From NCBI GenBank assembly GCA_964432995.1, contig CAYSPU010000027.1:1-32402 (forward strand): a stretch of 32,402 bases of DNA. The letters are read 5' to 3'. Under the pieces are notes generated by a model. That model did no database searches, was not told the origin of the DNA, and saw only the letters and a program-made list of their open reading frames with translations. The position numbers were made by a program, and so were the translations under genes. Numbering within the stretch: the stretch's first letter is position 1; each line of letters starts with the position of its first letter. Shown here in pieces: positions 22,121-30,609 of this stretch. The DNA comes from CAYSPU01 sp964432995. GTDB taxonomy: Bacteria; Verrucomicrobiota; Verrucomicrobiia; Limisphaerales; JAHDYP01.

Positions 22121-24454
22121 GTGAGAGCAGCCGGTCCGGTGAAGAAGAAGCGCCAACAGCCGAAGAAGAAGGCCGCCCCGGTGACGCCGGGGCGTTCGCG
22201 CCTCCCCCTCGTGGTCGGGGCCGGCATCGTGCTGCTCATCGCCACCCTCCTGGGCGTCTGGTCGTCGCGGCGACCGCGGGTTGACCTGGATGCAGTGCTG
22301 ACCGCCTACGCGGCGCGGAGCGACCCGGGCGGTCTGGAGATCGTCTACCCGCCGGACGAGGCGCTGTTCCCACCGGAGATTGCGCCTCCGACATGTCGTT
22401 GGCGCGACACGAACGCCGCCGTGGACACCTGGCTGGTCGTCGTCGAGCCGGTACCGCCCGCCGCGCGCATGTGTTTCGTGTCCGAGCGCCCCGAGTGGAC
22501 GCCGGCACCCGCAGACTGGGAGGAGATCAAACGGCGGTCGACGGATCAGCCGGTTGCCCTGGCGGTGCAGGGATTCCGCAGCGCTTCCCCGCGCCAGATT
22601 CTCACCGGGGCACGGGTTCGCCTCCGGACGTCGCGGGATCCGGTGGGAGCCCCGATTTTCTACCGCGAGGTGAACTTGCCNNNNNNNNNNAAGGATCCGT
22701 CGCGGATCCGCTGGCGTTTCGGGGCCATCGACTCCCTGCAGCCCCCCCGGGTGGTGCTGGAGAAACTGCCAGTGTGTGGCAACTGCCACTCGTTCTCCCA
22801 GGACGGCAAGGTCCTGGGAATGGACGTGGACTACGCCAACGACAAGGGCTCGTACGTGATCACGTCGGTGGCGAAGGAGATGGCGCTCGCCACAAGCGAT
22901 ATCATCTCCTGGGGCGACTTCCGCCGCGAGGACGGCCAGCAGACGTATGGTTTCCTCTCCCAGGTCTCTCCCGACGGCCAGCGCGTCGTCAGCACCGTCA
23001 AGGACAAGTCGGTCTTCGTGGCGCGGCCGAACCTGGCGTTTTCCCAGTTGTTCTTTCCGCTCCAGGGGATTCTGACCGTATACGACCGGAACCGGCGGAC
23101 CTTCCAGGCGTTGCCAGGCGCGGACGACCCGGCCTACGTGCAGAGCAACCCGGTGTGGAGTCCGGACGGGCGGCACATTGTCTTCGCCCGGGCGCCGGCG
23201 TATCAGCTCCGGGCGGCACACGGCGAGGGCCGGGTGTTGTTCACCCCGGAGGAATGCGCCGAGTTCACCCAGGAGCGAAAGCCATTCCCCTACGATCTCT
23301 ATCGCGTCCCCTACAATGACGGTCGTGGGGGCACCCCGGAGCCGCTGCCCGGCGCGTCGCACAACGGACGCAGCAATTACTTCCCCCGCTATTCGCCCGA
23401 CGGCCGCTGGATCGTCTTCTGCCAGGCCCAGAACTACATGTTGCTGCAGCCCGACAGCGAGCTCTACATCATTCCCGCCGAGGGGGGCGAACCGCGTCGG
23501 TTGCGGGCCAACACCGCCCGCATGAACTCGTGGCACAGTTGGTCGCCCAACGGCCGCTGGCTGGTCTTCTCGAGCAAGGCCTACTCGGATTACACCCAGC
23601 TCTGCCTGACGCACGTGGACGCCGATGGGAACACGACCCCGGCGGTGGTGCTCTCCCACTTCACCGCCCCCGATCGCGCCGCAAACATCCCCGAGTTCGT
23701 CAACACCGCGCCTGGGGCGATCGTGCGCATCCGCGATCAATTCCTCAACGACCTGTCCCTGGCACGGGCGGCTTATGGGCTGGAAAAGGGCGGCGAGATC
23801 GACGCCGGCATCGAGAAGTATCGTCAGGCCCTGGCCCTCAACCCCGGGAACGTCCACGCGCACCAGCGGCTCGGATTCCTGTTGTTCAACCGGAAAAAGG
23901 AATTCGACGCCGGACTGGCCCACACGCGGGAGGCGCTGCGGCTGAATCCGCAAGACGGTTGCGCGCACTTCGACCTCGGCATGGCTTCCCTCTATCTCCA
24001 TCGCTTCGACGAGGCCGCGCCCCACCTGGCCAGTGCCGCGCGCCTGATGCCGGATGGCTTTGGCCAGGATTACCCGGCCGATTTCATGCATCTCACCTTG
24101 GGCATCGCCCTCCTCTGCACGGCCCAATACGCCGAAGCCGAAGCCGCGCTCCAGAAAGCGATCGCTCTCGCGCCGCGAAATGCCTCCGCCCACTACCACC
24201 TGGCGATCGCCCTGGCGCACCAGGACGCCATCGAACGCTGTCTCGCCCAACTCCGGGAAGCCACTGCCCTCGCTCCGCAGATCGACACTTCGCCCGAGCT
24301 CCACGATTTGCTGGCCACACACTACGCTCGCCAGGGGCGATTCCCCGAGGCCACTCGGGAGGTCCGCCAAGCCCTCGATCTGGCGACACAAGCCGGCCGC
24401 GACGACCTCGCGCGCGAACTCGCCCGGCGCCTCGCCGAATACGAAGCCAGGTAA
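22121..24454 (+). CDS. Membrane-anchored CXXCH / PD40 beta-propeller / TPR protein (contains assembly gap)
   Basis: The protein has about 777 residues from the GTG at 22121; a GTG at 22139 is an alternative. A Lys-rich start precedes one membrane helix (about 28-48, LPLVVGAGIVLLIATLLGVW), so the rest should face the periplasm. A single heme-c motif CGNCH lies at 219-223. PD40/WD40-like blade motifs follow at about 283 (VSPDGQRVV), 345 (WSPDGRHIVF), 423 (YSPDGRWIVF) and 473 (WSPNGRWLVF). TPR repeats fill about 555-765 (IEKYRQALALNPGN, EAEAALQKAIALAP). The 10-N gap falls at about residue 187, before the heme motif. Single-heme proteins with this mix are seen in Verrucomicrobia and Planctomycetes, but no function is proven. 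A redox or sensing role is a guess. Confidence 0.85.
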   Translation: MRAAGPVKKKRQQPKKKAAPVTPGRSRLPLVVGAGIVLLIATLLGVWSSRRPRVDLDAVLTAYAARSDPGGLEIVYPPDEALFPPEIAPPTCRWRDTNAAVDTWLVVVEPVPPAARMCFVSERPEWTPAPADWEEIKRRSTDQPVALAVQGFRSASPRQILTGARVRLRTSRDPVGAPIFYREVNLXXXXKDPSRIRWRFGAIDSLQPPRVVLEKLPVCGNCHSFSQDGKVLGMDVDYANDKGSYVITSVAKEMALATSDIISWGDFRREDGQQTYGFLSQVSPDGQRVVSTVKDKSVFVARPNLAFSQLFFPLQGILTVYDRNRRTFQALPGADDPAYVQSNPVWSPDGRHIVFARAPAYQLRAAHGEGRVLFTPEECAEFTQERKPFPYDLYRVPYNDGRGGTPEPLPGASHNGRSNYFPRYSPDGRWIVFCQAQNYMLLQPDSELYIIPAEGGEPRRLRANTARMNSWHSWSPNGRWLVFSSKAYSDYTQLCLTHVDADGNTTPAVVLSHFTAPDRAANIPEFVNTAPGAIVRIRDQFLNDLSLARAAYGLEKGGEIDAGIEKYRQALALNPGNVHAHQRLGFLLFNRKKEFDAGLAHTREALRLNPQDGCAHFDLGMASLYLHRFDEAAPHLASAARLMPDGFGQDYPADFMHLTLGIALLCTAQYAEAEAALQKAIALAPRNASAHYHLAIALAHQDAIERCLAQLREATALAPQIDTSPELHDLLATHYARQGRFPEATREVRQALDLATQAGRDDLARELARRLAEYEAR
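22681..22690. other. Assembly gap inside the CXXCH/PD40/TPR gene
   Basis: Ten N characters lie between the membrane-proximal part and the heme motif. The frame stays open across them. The true length is unknown. Confidence 0.95.
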
Positions 24455-24676
24455 CCGCTCCCGGCGACAGGGGCAGAAGCACGAATGACACGAATGCAGA
24501 GGTAGCGGCGGCAGCCTCGCGCCTTCCATCCGCGTCCATCGGCGTCATCCGCGGTCAAACCACCGCACCCATCCGCGTTCATCCGCCATCCGCGGTTAGC
24601 CCCTCCGTTTCCGTCCGCCCATCCGCGGCGGTAGAATCGCAAGAACGATCAAGCTATTGCCGGCGGTTTCGGTTAC
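24455..24676. repeat. Intergenic filler of the 'atccgcg...catccgcggt' type
   Basis: Short related units (tccgcgtccatcggcg, tcatccgcggtcaaa, atccgcgttcatccgcc, atccgcggttag) are strung together at about 24527-24601. A similar run occurs at 30541-30600. I recognise this from memory as common in Verrucomicrobia intergenic DNA. No gene is seen. Confidence 0.6.
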
Positions 24677-25609
24677 ATGTGGACCATGCCATCGGTGCTG
24701 GCACCACGAGAGACCACCTTGCGCGACTACAAGGAGCGTCTGCTGCGGGTCCTCGTGCACATCCAGCAGCGGCTGGACGAGCCCTTGCCGCTCGCGGAGC
24801 TGGCGCAACTGGCCTGTCTCTCGCCCTACCACTTCCACCGCGTGTTCACCGGCATGCTGGGCGAGTCCGTCGCCAGCCACATCCGCCGGCTGCGGCTCGA
24901 ACGGGCCGCCACGAACTTGAAGCTCAGCAACCAGCCGATCGTCCAGATCGCCCTGGCCGCCGGATACGAGACGCACGAGGCTTTCACTCGAGCGTTCCGC
25001 ATGGCCTTCGGCGTCTCCCCCACCCAATACCGCCGGCGACTCGAAGCCCGCGCGCTCGTGCCGGCACCGTCCGGCGTCCACTACCAGAACACCGCACCAC
25101 TGCGGCGCTTCCGCGCCCTGCGACCAGGAGAAAGAACCATGAAAGTGACCATCAAGCATCTCGAACCAAAACGGGTGGCGTTCATGCGCCACATCGGGCC
25201 TTATCACGACGTCGGCCGGACCTGGGACAAGTTCTGCACCTTCCTCGGCAAGGAAGGACTGCTTGGGGGCGAGGCCCAGTTCTTCGGCATCAGCCACGAT
25301 GACCCCGACGTGACTCCGCGGGACAAGCTGCGCTACGACGCCTGCCTGACGGTCGACGAGAAGTTCCGCCCTCAAGGCGAGATCGGTGTCCAAGTCACTC
25401 CGGGCGGCGAATACGCCGTGCTGACGCATTTCGGTCCTTACGACAAACTGAACGAGAGCTACGCGCAGTTGCTGGGTCAGTGGCTGCCGCGGAGCGGGCG
25501 CAGCCTGAGCTCAACGCCGTGCCTCGAGGTCTACTTGAACTCGCCGGAGAACACCGCGCCCCAAGACCTGATCACCGACATCTACGCGCCGCTCGAGCCG
25601 CGCCCTTGA
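24677..25609 (+). CDS. AraC-family regulator with C-terminal GyrI-like ligand domain
   Basis: This 310-residue protein is a cytoplasmic transcription regulator. An AraC double helix-turn-helix is at about 25-120: LPLAELAQLACLSPYHFHRVF, then IVQIALAAGYETHEAFTRAFR and FGVSPTQYRR. The second part (about 155-310, KVTIKHLEPKRVAFMRHIGPY, then YAVLTHFGPYDKL and CLEVYLNSPE) is a GyrI/SbmC-like small-molecule-binding domain. This AraC-GyrI order is well known, for example in Rob-like drug-responsive regulators. The ATG at 24677 is used; an ATG three codons later is possible. A lone GyrI-like gene follows about 100 bp later and may sense the same ligand. The ligand is unknown. Confidence 0.92.
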   Translation: MWTMPSVLAPRETTLRDYKERLLRVLVHIQQRLDEPLPLAELAQLACLSPYHFHRVFTGMLGESVASHIRRLRLERAATNLKLSNQPIVQIALAAGYETHEAFTRAFRMAFGVSPTQYRRRLEARALVPAPSGVHYQNTAPLRRFRALRPGERTMKVTIKHLEPKRVAFMRHIGPYHDVGRTWDKFCTFLGKEGLLGGEAQFFGISHDDPDVTPRDKLRYDACLTVDEKFRPQGEIGVQVTPGGEYAVLTHFGPYDKLNESYAQLLGQWLPRSGRSLSSTPCLEVYLNSPENTAPQDLITDIYAPLEPRP

Positions 25610-25706
25610 GCCGCTACCTATCCCCAAATCCCAAATCCCAAGTCCCCAACCCGCAATCGCAAGTCTGCATCAGATCCCAAATCCAGAATCCCACATCCGA
25701 GATCGC
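25610..25706. repeat. Short 'atcccaaatccc' direct repeats
   Basis: Units of cccaaatccc and its relatives (aatcccaaatccc, agtccccaa, atcccaaatccaga) repeat imperfectly between the two GyrI-domain genes. Nothing else is seen. The start codon of the next gene follows cgagatcgc, a weak ribosome-binding candidate. Confidence 0.55.
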
Positions 25707-26318
25707 ATGAAGCCACTCCCCAAGATCGACCTCGCCAAACTGTACAAGGCCGACTACGTCGCGCCGAAGAAGCCGGTGTTGCTGAAGCTCAAGCCCGCGC
25801 GTTACCTGGCCATCGCCGGTCAGGGGGCACCCGGTGGTGACCGGTTCACCGCCGGCATCGGCGCGCTGTATGCCATGGCGTTCACCATCAAGATGACGCG
25901 GAAGTTTGCCGGGAAACAGGATTACACCGTCAGTCGACTCGAGGGCCAGTGGTTCTTTGCCGGCGATCCCGCGAAGGTCCCGCCGGATCAGTGGCAATGG
26001 AAGCTCCTCATCCGCACGCCGGATTTCATCCGGCCGCTGGACCTGAAACAAGCCGTCGCCACGCTCCAGAAGAAGGGCAAGGCTCCGGAAGCGAAGCAAG
26101 TGACGATCGAGACCCTGGACGAAGGGACGTGCGTCCAGATGCTGCATGTGGGGCCCTACGATCGCGAGGGCGAAACCGTCGAGAAGATGTGCGCCTTCGC
26201 GCAGGAGCACGGATTCCGCATGGTCGGCCCGCATCACGAAATCTATGTCTCCGATCCGCGTCGTGTGCCGCCGGAGAAGCTCAAGACCATCCTCCGCCAA
26301 CCGGTGATCGCCCAGTAG
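25707..26318 (+). CDS. GyrI-like small-molecule-binding domain protein
   Basis: This 203-residue cytoplasmic protein is of the GyrI/SbmC superfamily, in the longer stand-alone form. The pattern RYLAIAGQGAPGGDRF, then ALYAMAFTIKM, TVSRLEGQWFF and GTCVQMLHVGPYDREGETVEKM, and HHEIYVSDPRR matches this group. It has no DNA-binding domain, so it would act by binding a ligand or protein, or by hydrolysing small electrophiles, as was reported for some stand-alone members. It follows the AraC-GyrI regulator on the same strand with a 97-bp repeat-filled gap, so the two could be co-transcribed. The family is clear; the role is unknown. Confidence 0.88.
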   Translation: MKPLPKIDLAKLYKADYVAPKKPVLLKLKPARYLAIAGQGAPGGDRFTAGIGALYAMAFTIKMTRKFAGKQDYTVSRLEGQWFFAGDPAKVPPDQWQWKLLIRTPDFIRPLDLKQAVATLQKKGKAPEAKQVTIETLDEGTCVQMLHVGPYDREGETVEKMCAFAQEHGFRMVGPHHEIYVSDPRRVPPEKLKTILRQPVIAQ

Positions 26319-26819
26319 ACTCGGCGACCGCGGGGGCAGAAGCCAGAAGTCAGAAGTCAGAAGTCGGACGACATTGGTCTTCCGTGCCTCTGGCTGCGGG
26401 TCAAGACGACCCGCGGTCCGGAAAGGTGGGTCGGCCCACAGGGATCGCTAGACGATCGAACGCGCGTCCGGTTGAGGACCGCGGCTCATCCCCGGCCCGC
26501 CGTAGCCATGGCGGAGGCGGCTCGAGCCGCAGATGAGGGTTCGGGCCTGCGCACTTATGCGGCTCTCCCCCCCTCGGATTGGTGCGGAGGTGCACGGATC
26601 GGGAAGACGGTCCTCCGGCGGGGTCCGCTTTCATCTCCTTTCCCTCCTTTGGGTCTTTTGCGCCGTTTGTGTCATTCCTCATCCCTTGGCTCCGAAGCCA
26701 CGAATGACCGGAACGGCACAACGCGCCGGACTTCCCATCCCCTCCCCTCCGCTGGTAGGCTCGCCGCGTCGGAGTGAACGAACCATTGGCCGTGCGCCAG
26801 CAGCGACCTGAGAAGCACA
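26319..26819. other. Intergenic region with short repeats
   Basis: No gene is supported. A small tandem of gaagtca-type 7-bp units lies at about 26340-26366. A gccgtagccatggcggaggc motif (about 26500-26519) recurs as gccgtagccttggcggaggc at about 32369-32388. A pyrimidine-rich stretch (about 26620-26680) follows. The promoter of the CotH gene should lie here. A possible ribosome site (gagaag) precedes its ATG by 6 bases. Confidence 0.55.
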
Positions 26820-29800
26820 ATGACACCGTCCCCGTATTCATCCCCAATGCCGAGCCTGACCGACTCGTTCCAGCATCTCTCCCCTGCCCCCCGAACTCGG
26901 GACCCGATCCGGCGCCGCCACTTTCCGATCGTCCGCAGATGGTTCTGGCTTGCCGCGCTGGTGGCGAACGGCCTCACGCTGCCGGTGGCCGCCCAATTGC
27001 TCATCAACGAGGTCTGCTACGACAACTCGATGGTGGCGGACGAGAACGGCGACACCAGCTCCGACTGGATCGAGCTCTACAACGCGGGTTCGAGCAGCGT
27101 CAACGTCTACAACTACGCCGTGGGCGACGCCAACCCGTTCGAGCCCGCCAAGGGCGTCGTCTTGCCCAACTACACGATTCCCCCGGGCGGATTCCTGTTG
27201 GTCTTCGCCAGCGCCGACCTGCCCGAATACACCGTCTGGACCAATGCCCCAGACAACTCCTTGATCCCGGCCAACGCGACCTGGAAGTACTCCGCCCCCG
27301 CGAGTGCACCCCCGGCGACGTGGAACACGACGAGCTATGACGACACGAGTTGGGCGTCCGGCATTGCCCCGCTCGGCTACAACGATCCCAAGCTGGACAT
27401 GGACTGTGCCACCGTGCTCGGTTACGGAAGCGATCCGGCCAACCGCCATCCCACCGCGTACTTCCGCAAGTCGTTCCGGGTCGTCAATCCCACCGTGATC
27501 ACCAACCTCGTCGTTCGAGCGCGCATCAACGACGGCATGATCGTCTACCTGAATGGCGCCGAAGTGTTGCGCCAGAACATGCCCGGCGGCGCCCCCGACT
27601 ACAGCACGCTGGCCCCGCTGGGAACGCCGACCACGTGGTGGACGACGAACGCGCTGTCGCCGACGCTACTCGTCCAGGGGACCAATGTCCTCGCCGTCGA
27701 GGTTCATCAGGCCTCCGTCTCGAGCGCCGACCTCATCATGGATCTGATCGTTACGGCCCAGGTCAGCGAACAGGTGCCGATCGTCCACGGTCAGTTCGGG
27801 CTGAGCAAGGACGGCGAGACGGTCCACCTCTTCAACAGCACGGTGTTGCGCATCCACAAGTTCGATTCGCCGGGGTACGAGATCGGCGAAGACCGCTCCT
27901 ACGGCCTCGCCGCCGACGGCGTCACCACTTCCCTGAAAGTGTTCGGGAAACCGACCCCGGGCTTCTCCAATACGACCTCCGCAGAGAAGTACTCGGAAAC
28001 GCTGACCACGCAGAAACCGTCCTTCTCCGTCCCGCCCGGGGTCTACGAGGACAGCCAAAGCGTCGTCCTCACCACCGCCACCGCGGGCTACCGCGTCTTC
28101 TACACCCTGGACGGCAGCGATCCGCGGGAGGCGACGACCTTTGTCTACAGCGGCAACCCGGTCTCCGTCACCGCCGCGGCTCCCGCCACCTCCGGCCTGG
28201 CGTGGATCCGCACCAGCCCCATCGAGATTACCAACAACGTCCCGGCGGCGAACTGGCTCGCCCCCGTGGGCATGGTCGCCAAGGCGGTCGTGATCCGCGC
28301 CATCGCGGTCTCGGCCGACAGCAAATACTGCTCTCCCGAAACGCGGGGCACGTACTTCATCGGTTCCCAGTTCACGAATCGCGCGCTGCCGATCATGTCG
28401 CTCATCACCGACGCGGACAACCTGTTCGGCTTCACCTCCGGCATCTATGTGCCGGGCAAGTGCTACGCCGATTCGCCCGAAGGTTACGGCGACAATAAGT
28501 GGGGCAAGCCCTACGCCAATTACCACCAGGAAAGCGTCGCCGCCGAATGGGAGCGCCCGGTCCAACTCGAGCTGTTCGAGACCGGTCAGGCGACCGCCGC
28601 GTTCTCGCAACGCCTGGGCGTCACCATGCACGGTGGCGGCACCCGGGCGATCCCCCAGAAAGCCCTCTACCTCATGGCCCGCCTGGGCGAATACGGCGCG
28701 GACCGCGTGGACTACCCGTTATTCCCGGACGAGGCCGCGACGGCGTACAAGCGGTTCCTCCTCCGCAGCAGCGGCAACGACTGGTACGGACCCGACGCGG
28801 GCGGCGTCGCCACCATGCTCAAGGACGCGGTGTTTCACCGCATGGTCAAAGGGTTGGACATCTCGGTGATGGCCTACCGACCGACCGTCGCCTACCTCAA
28901 CGGCGAATACTGGGGCATCCACAACCTGCGCGAGAGCTTCGACAAACACTACCTCGCCACCCGCTACGGTCTCGAGGCCGACAACTGCGACCTGCTGATG
29001 CACGAAGAGGATCCGCTCGACAACGACAAGGTCCACATCGAGCGCATCGACGGCGACACCTATGCGGACGAGGACTACGAGGCGCTGATCGACTGGATCC
29101 AGGCCAACCCCCTCAACCAGGCCGCGAATTACCTCCAGGTGCAGACCTCGATGGATGTCACCAATTACGCCGATTACATCATCGCGGAGACCTTCTTCGC
29201 CAATACCGACTGGCCGATCAACAACTGCGATTTCTGGCGGGCCCACACCAACCAGGTGGCCACCTGCGGCAAGTACGGCGACACCCGCTGGCGCTGGATG
29301 CTCTACGACCTGGACGTGGCCGGACTCGAGGGGCCGAACTTCGACATGTTCGCTTATCTCTCGTCGAGCAAGATGACGGGCGGCAGCGAGCCCGGCTTCC
29401 TCATCAACCAACTGTGGAGCAACATGGAGTTCCGCAACTATTTCGTCACCCGCTACGCGAACCTGCTCAACACCAGCTTCCGGCCGGAACGGCTCGCGGG
29501 AATCATCGCGGCGGCCGCCGACGCGATCGCCCCGGAAATCGAGACGCACTTCCGTCGCTGGGGCCGCACCCACACCCAGGCGCGGTGGCTCCAGGCCGTC
29601 GACAGCGCCCTGGTCCAGTACACCGCCACGCGTCACCGCGTCTCGTGGAACCACCTGAACGAGTTCTTTGCCCTCGGCGGGACGGGCCCGCTCACCGTGC
29701 GCAACCAGGAGGCCAACGGCACCGGCGGGAGTTTCACCGTCAACGGTGTGGCGATCGAAACCAGCACCGAAGGCGTGACCAACCGGGCGGCGTGGACCGG

Positions 29801-30419
29801 CACCTTCTTCCGCAGCCTGCCCGTGCCCGTGCAGGCGTTGCCGGACGCCGGCTATGTCTTCGACGGCTGGGCGGACACCGCCATCACCAACCCGACACCC
29901 AGTGTGTTCGTAGGCGATACGCCAGTCACGTTGGTCGCCCGGTTCCGACTCGCCTCCGCCCCGCCCCATACCCCGACCGGCTACGAACAGTGGCAACTGG
30001 CCAATTACACGGAAGCCGAGATTCTCACCGGCGCAGCCGCGACCACGGCTGTGCCCGCCGGTTGCGCCGGACTGAGCAACTTCGAGCTCTACGCCTTTGG
30101 CATGAACCGGACCGACGGCCTGACCGACGAGCAGCGGTTGGCCCGCGCCTCGCTCACCATCTCACACCAGGACAACGCGCTGTGGCTGGGTTACACGCGC
30201 CTGAATGACAGCTACACCGACCTCCGCTACACCCTGAAGGTCGCCTCGCAACTCGACGATCCGGTCGCCTGGACCGACGCGGTCGTCGGGGTCGATCTCG
30301 ACACCGCGTCGGTCACCAACGTCCTCGACGCTGCCTCCTGGTTTTATCAGGTCCGGCTCCTCGAGGCATCGGCCGACCGCGCGGCCCGTTTCTTCCAACT
30401 GGAAGCCACCTCGCAGTAG
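26820..30419 (+). CDS. Secreted CotH-kinase-domain protein with lamin-tail and chitobiase-like domains
   Basis: This 1199-residue exported protein has an Arg-rich start and hydrophobic segment (WFWLAALVANGLTLPVAA, 41-58). The first half of a lamin-tail (LTD) domain is at 60-135 (LLINEVCYDNSM, DWIELYNAGSS). A galactose-binding-like sandwich (about 153-315, WNTTSYDDTSW, INDGMIVYLNG) follows, then what looks like the second LTD half (323-385, FGLSKDGETVHLFNS, ending TPGFSN). A chitobiase C-terminal-like segment is at about 400-445 (YEDSQSVVLTT, YTLDGSDPREA). The CotH domain lies at about 530-960 (HNLRESFDKHYL, WMLYDLDVAG). An InlB-like repeat (GYVFDGWAD) and an adhesion-type tail end it. It has no sortase or PEP-CTERM anchor. 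CotH kinases can phosphorylate secreted proteins; the target here is unknown. Confidence 0.88.
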   Translation: MTPSPYSSPMPSLTDSFQHLSPAPRTRDPIRRRHFPIVRRWFWLAALVANGLTLPVAAQLLINEVCYDNSMVADENGDTSSDWIELYNAGSSSVNVYNYAVGDANPFEPAKGVVLPNYTIPPGGFLLVFASADLPEYTVWTNAPDNSLIPANATWKYSAPASAPPATWNTTSYDDTSWASGIAPLGYNDPKLDMDCATVLGYGSDPANRHPTAYFRKSFRVVNPTVITNLVVRARINDGMIVYLNGAEVLRQNMPGGAPDYSTLAPLGTPTTWWTTNALSPTLLVQGTNVLAVEVHQASVSSADLIMDLIVTAQVSEQVPIVHGQFGLSKDGETVHLFNSTVLRIHKFDSPGYEIGEDRSYGLAADGVTTSLKVFGKPTPGFSNTTSAEKYSETLTTQKPSFSVPPGVYEDSQSVVLTTATAGYRVFYTLDGSDPREATTFVYSGNPVSVTAAAPATSGLAWIRTSPIEITNNVPAANWLAPVGMVAKAVVIRAIAVSADSKYCSPETRGTYFIGSQFTNRALPIMSLITDADNLFGFTSGIYVPGKCYADSPEGYGDNKWGKPYANYHQESVAAEWERPVQLELFETGQATAAFSQRLGVTMHGGGTRAIPQKALYLMARLGEYGADRVDYPLFPDEAATAYKRFLLRSSGNDWYGPDAGGVATMLKDAVFHRMVKGLDISVMAYRPTVAYLNGEYWGIHNLRESFDKHYLATRYGLEADNCDLLMHEEDPLDNDKVHIERIDGDTYADEDYEALIDWIQANPLNQAANYLQVQTSMDVTNYADYIIAETFFANTDWPINNCDFWRAHTNQVATCGKYGDTRWRWMLYDLDVAGLEGPNFDMFAYLSSSKMTGGSEPGFLINQLWSNMEFRNYFVTRYANLLNTSFRPERLAGIIAAAADAIAPEIETHFRRWGRTHTQARWLQAVDSALVQYTATRHRVSWNHLNEFFALGGTGPLTVRNQEANGTGGSFTVNGVAIETSTEGVTNRAAWTGTFFRSLPVPVQALPDAGYVFDGWADTAITNPTPSVFVGDTPVTLVARFRLASAPPHTPTGYEQWQLANYTEAEILTGAAATTAVPAGCAGLSNFELYAFGMNRTDGLTDEQRLARASLTISHQDNALWLGYTRLNDSYTDLRYTLKVASQLDDPVAWTDAVVGVDLDTASVTNVLDAASWFYQVRLLEASADRAARFFQLEATSQ

Positions 30420-30609
30420 CCCGCGAAAGCGCACAGACACCGCGTCGTTCACCGCCTCGGATTCCGCGCCGACCAACACCCGCGCGTCTCGAAGAGGAGA
30501 GCCGCGAAAAAGCGCAGAAGGCGCAAAAGCCTGAGGGAAAGACCGCGGTCAAACCCTCCGTTCCGATCAGCGCCCATCGGCGTCATCCGCGCTTCCCCCA
30601 ACAGGCTGC
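30420..30609. other. Intergenic region between convergent CotH and pgm genes
   Basis: No gene is seen. Filler of the type gccgcgaaaaagcgcagaag and catcggcgtcatccgcg is present, related to the run at 24527-24601. No clear bidirectional terminator hairpin is visible. Confidence 0.55.

Noticed and set aside
22028..24529. Very long minus-strand open frame opposite the CXXCH/PD40/TPR gene
   Set aside because: The plus-strand protein has clear heme, PD40 and TPR motifs. The antisense frame has none and is a GC effect.
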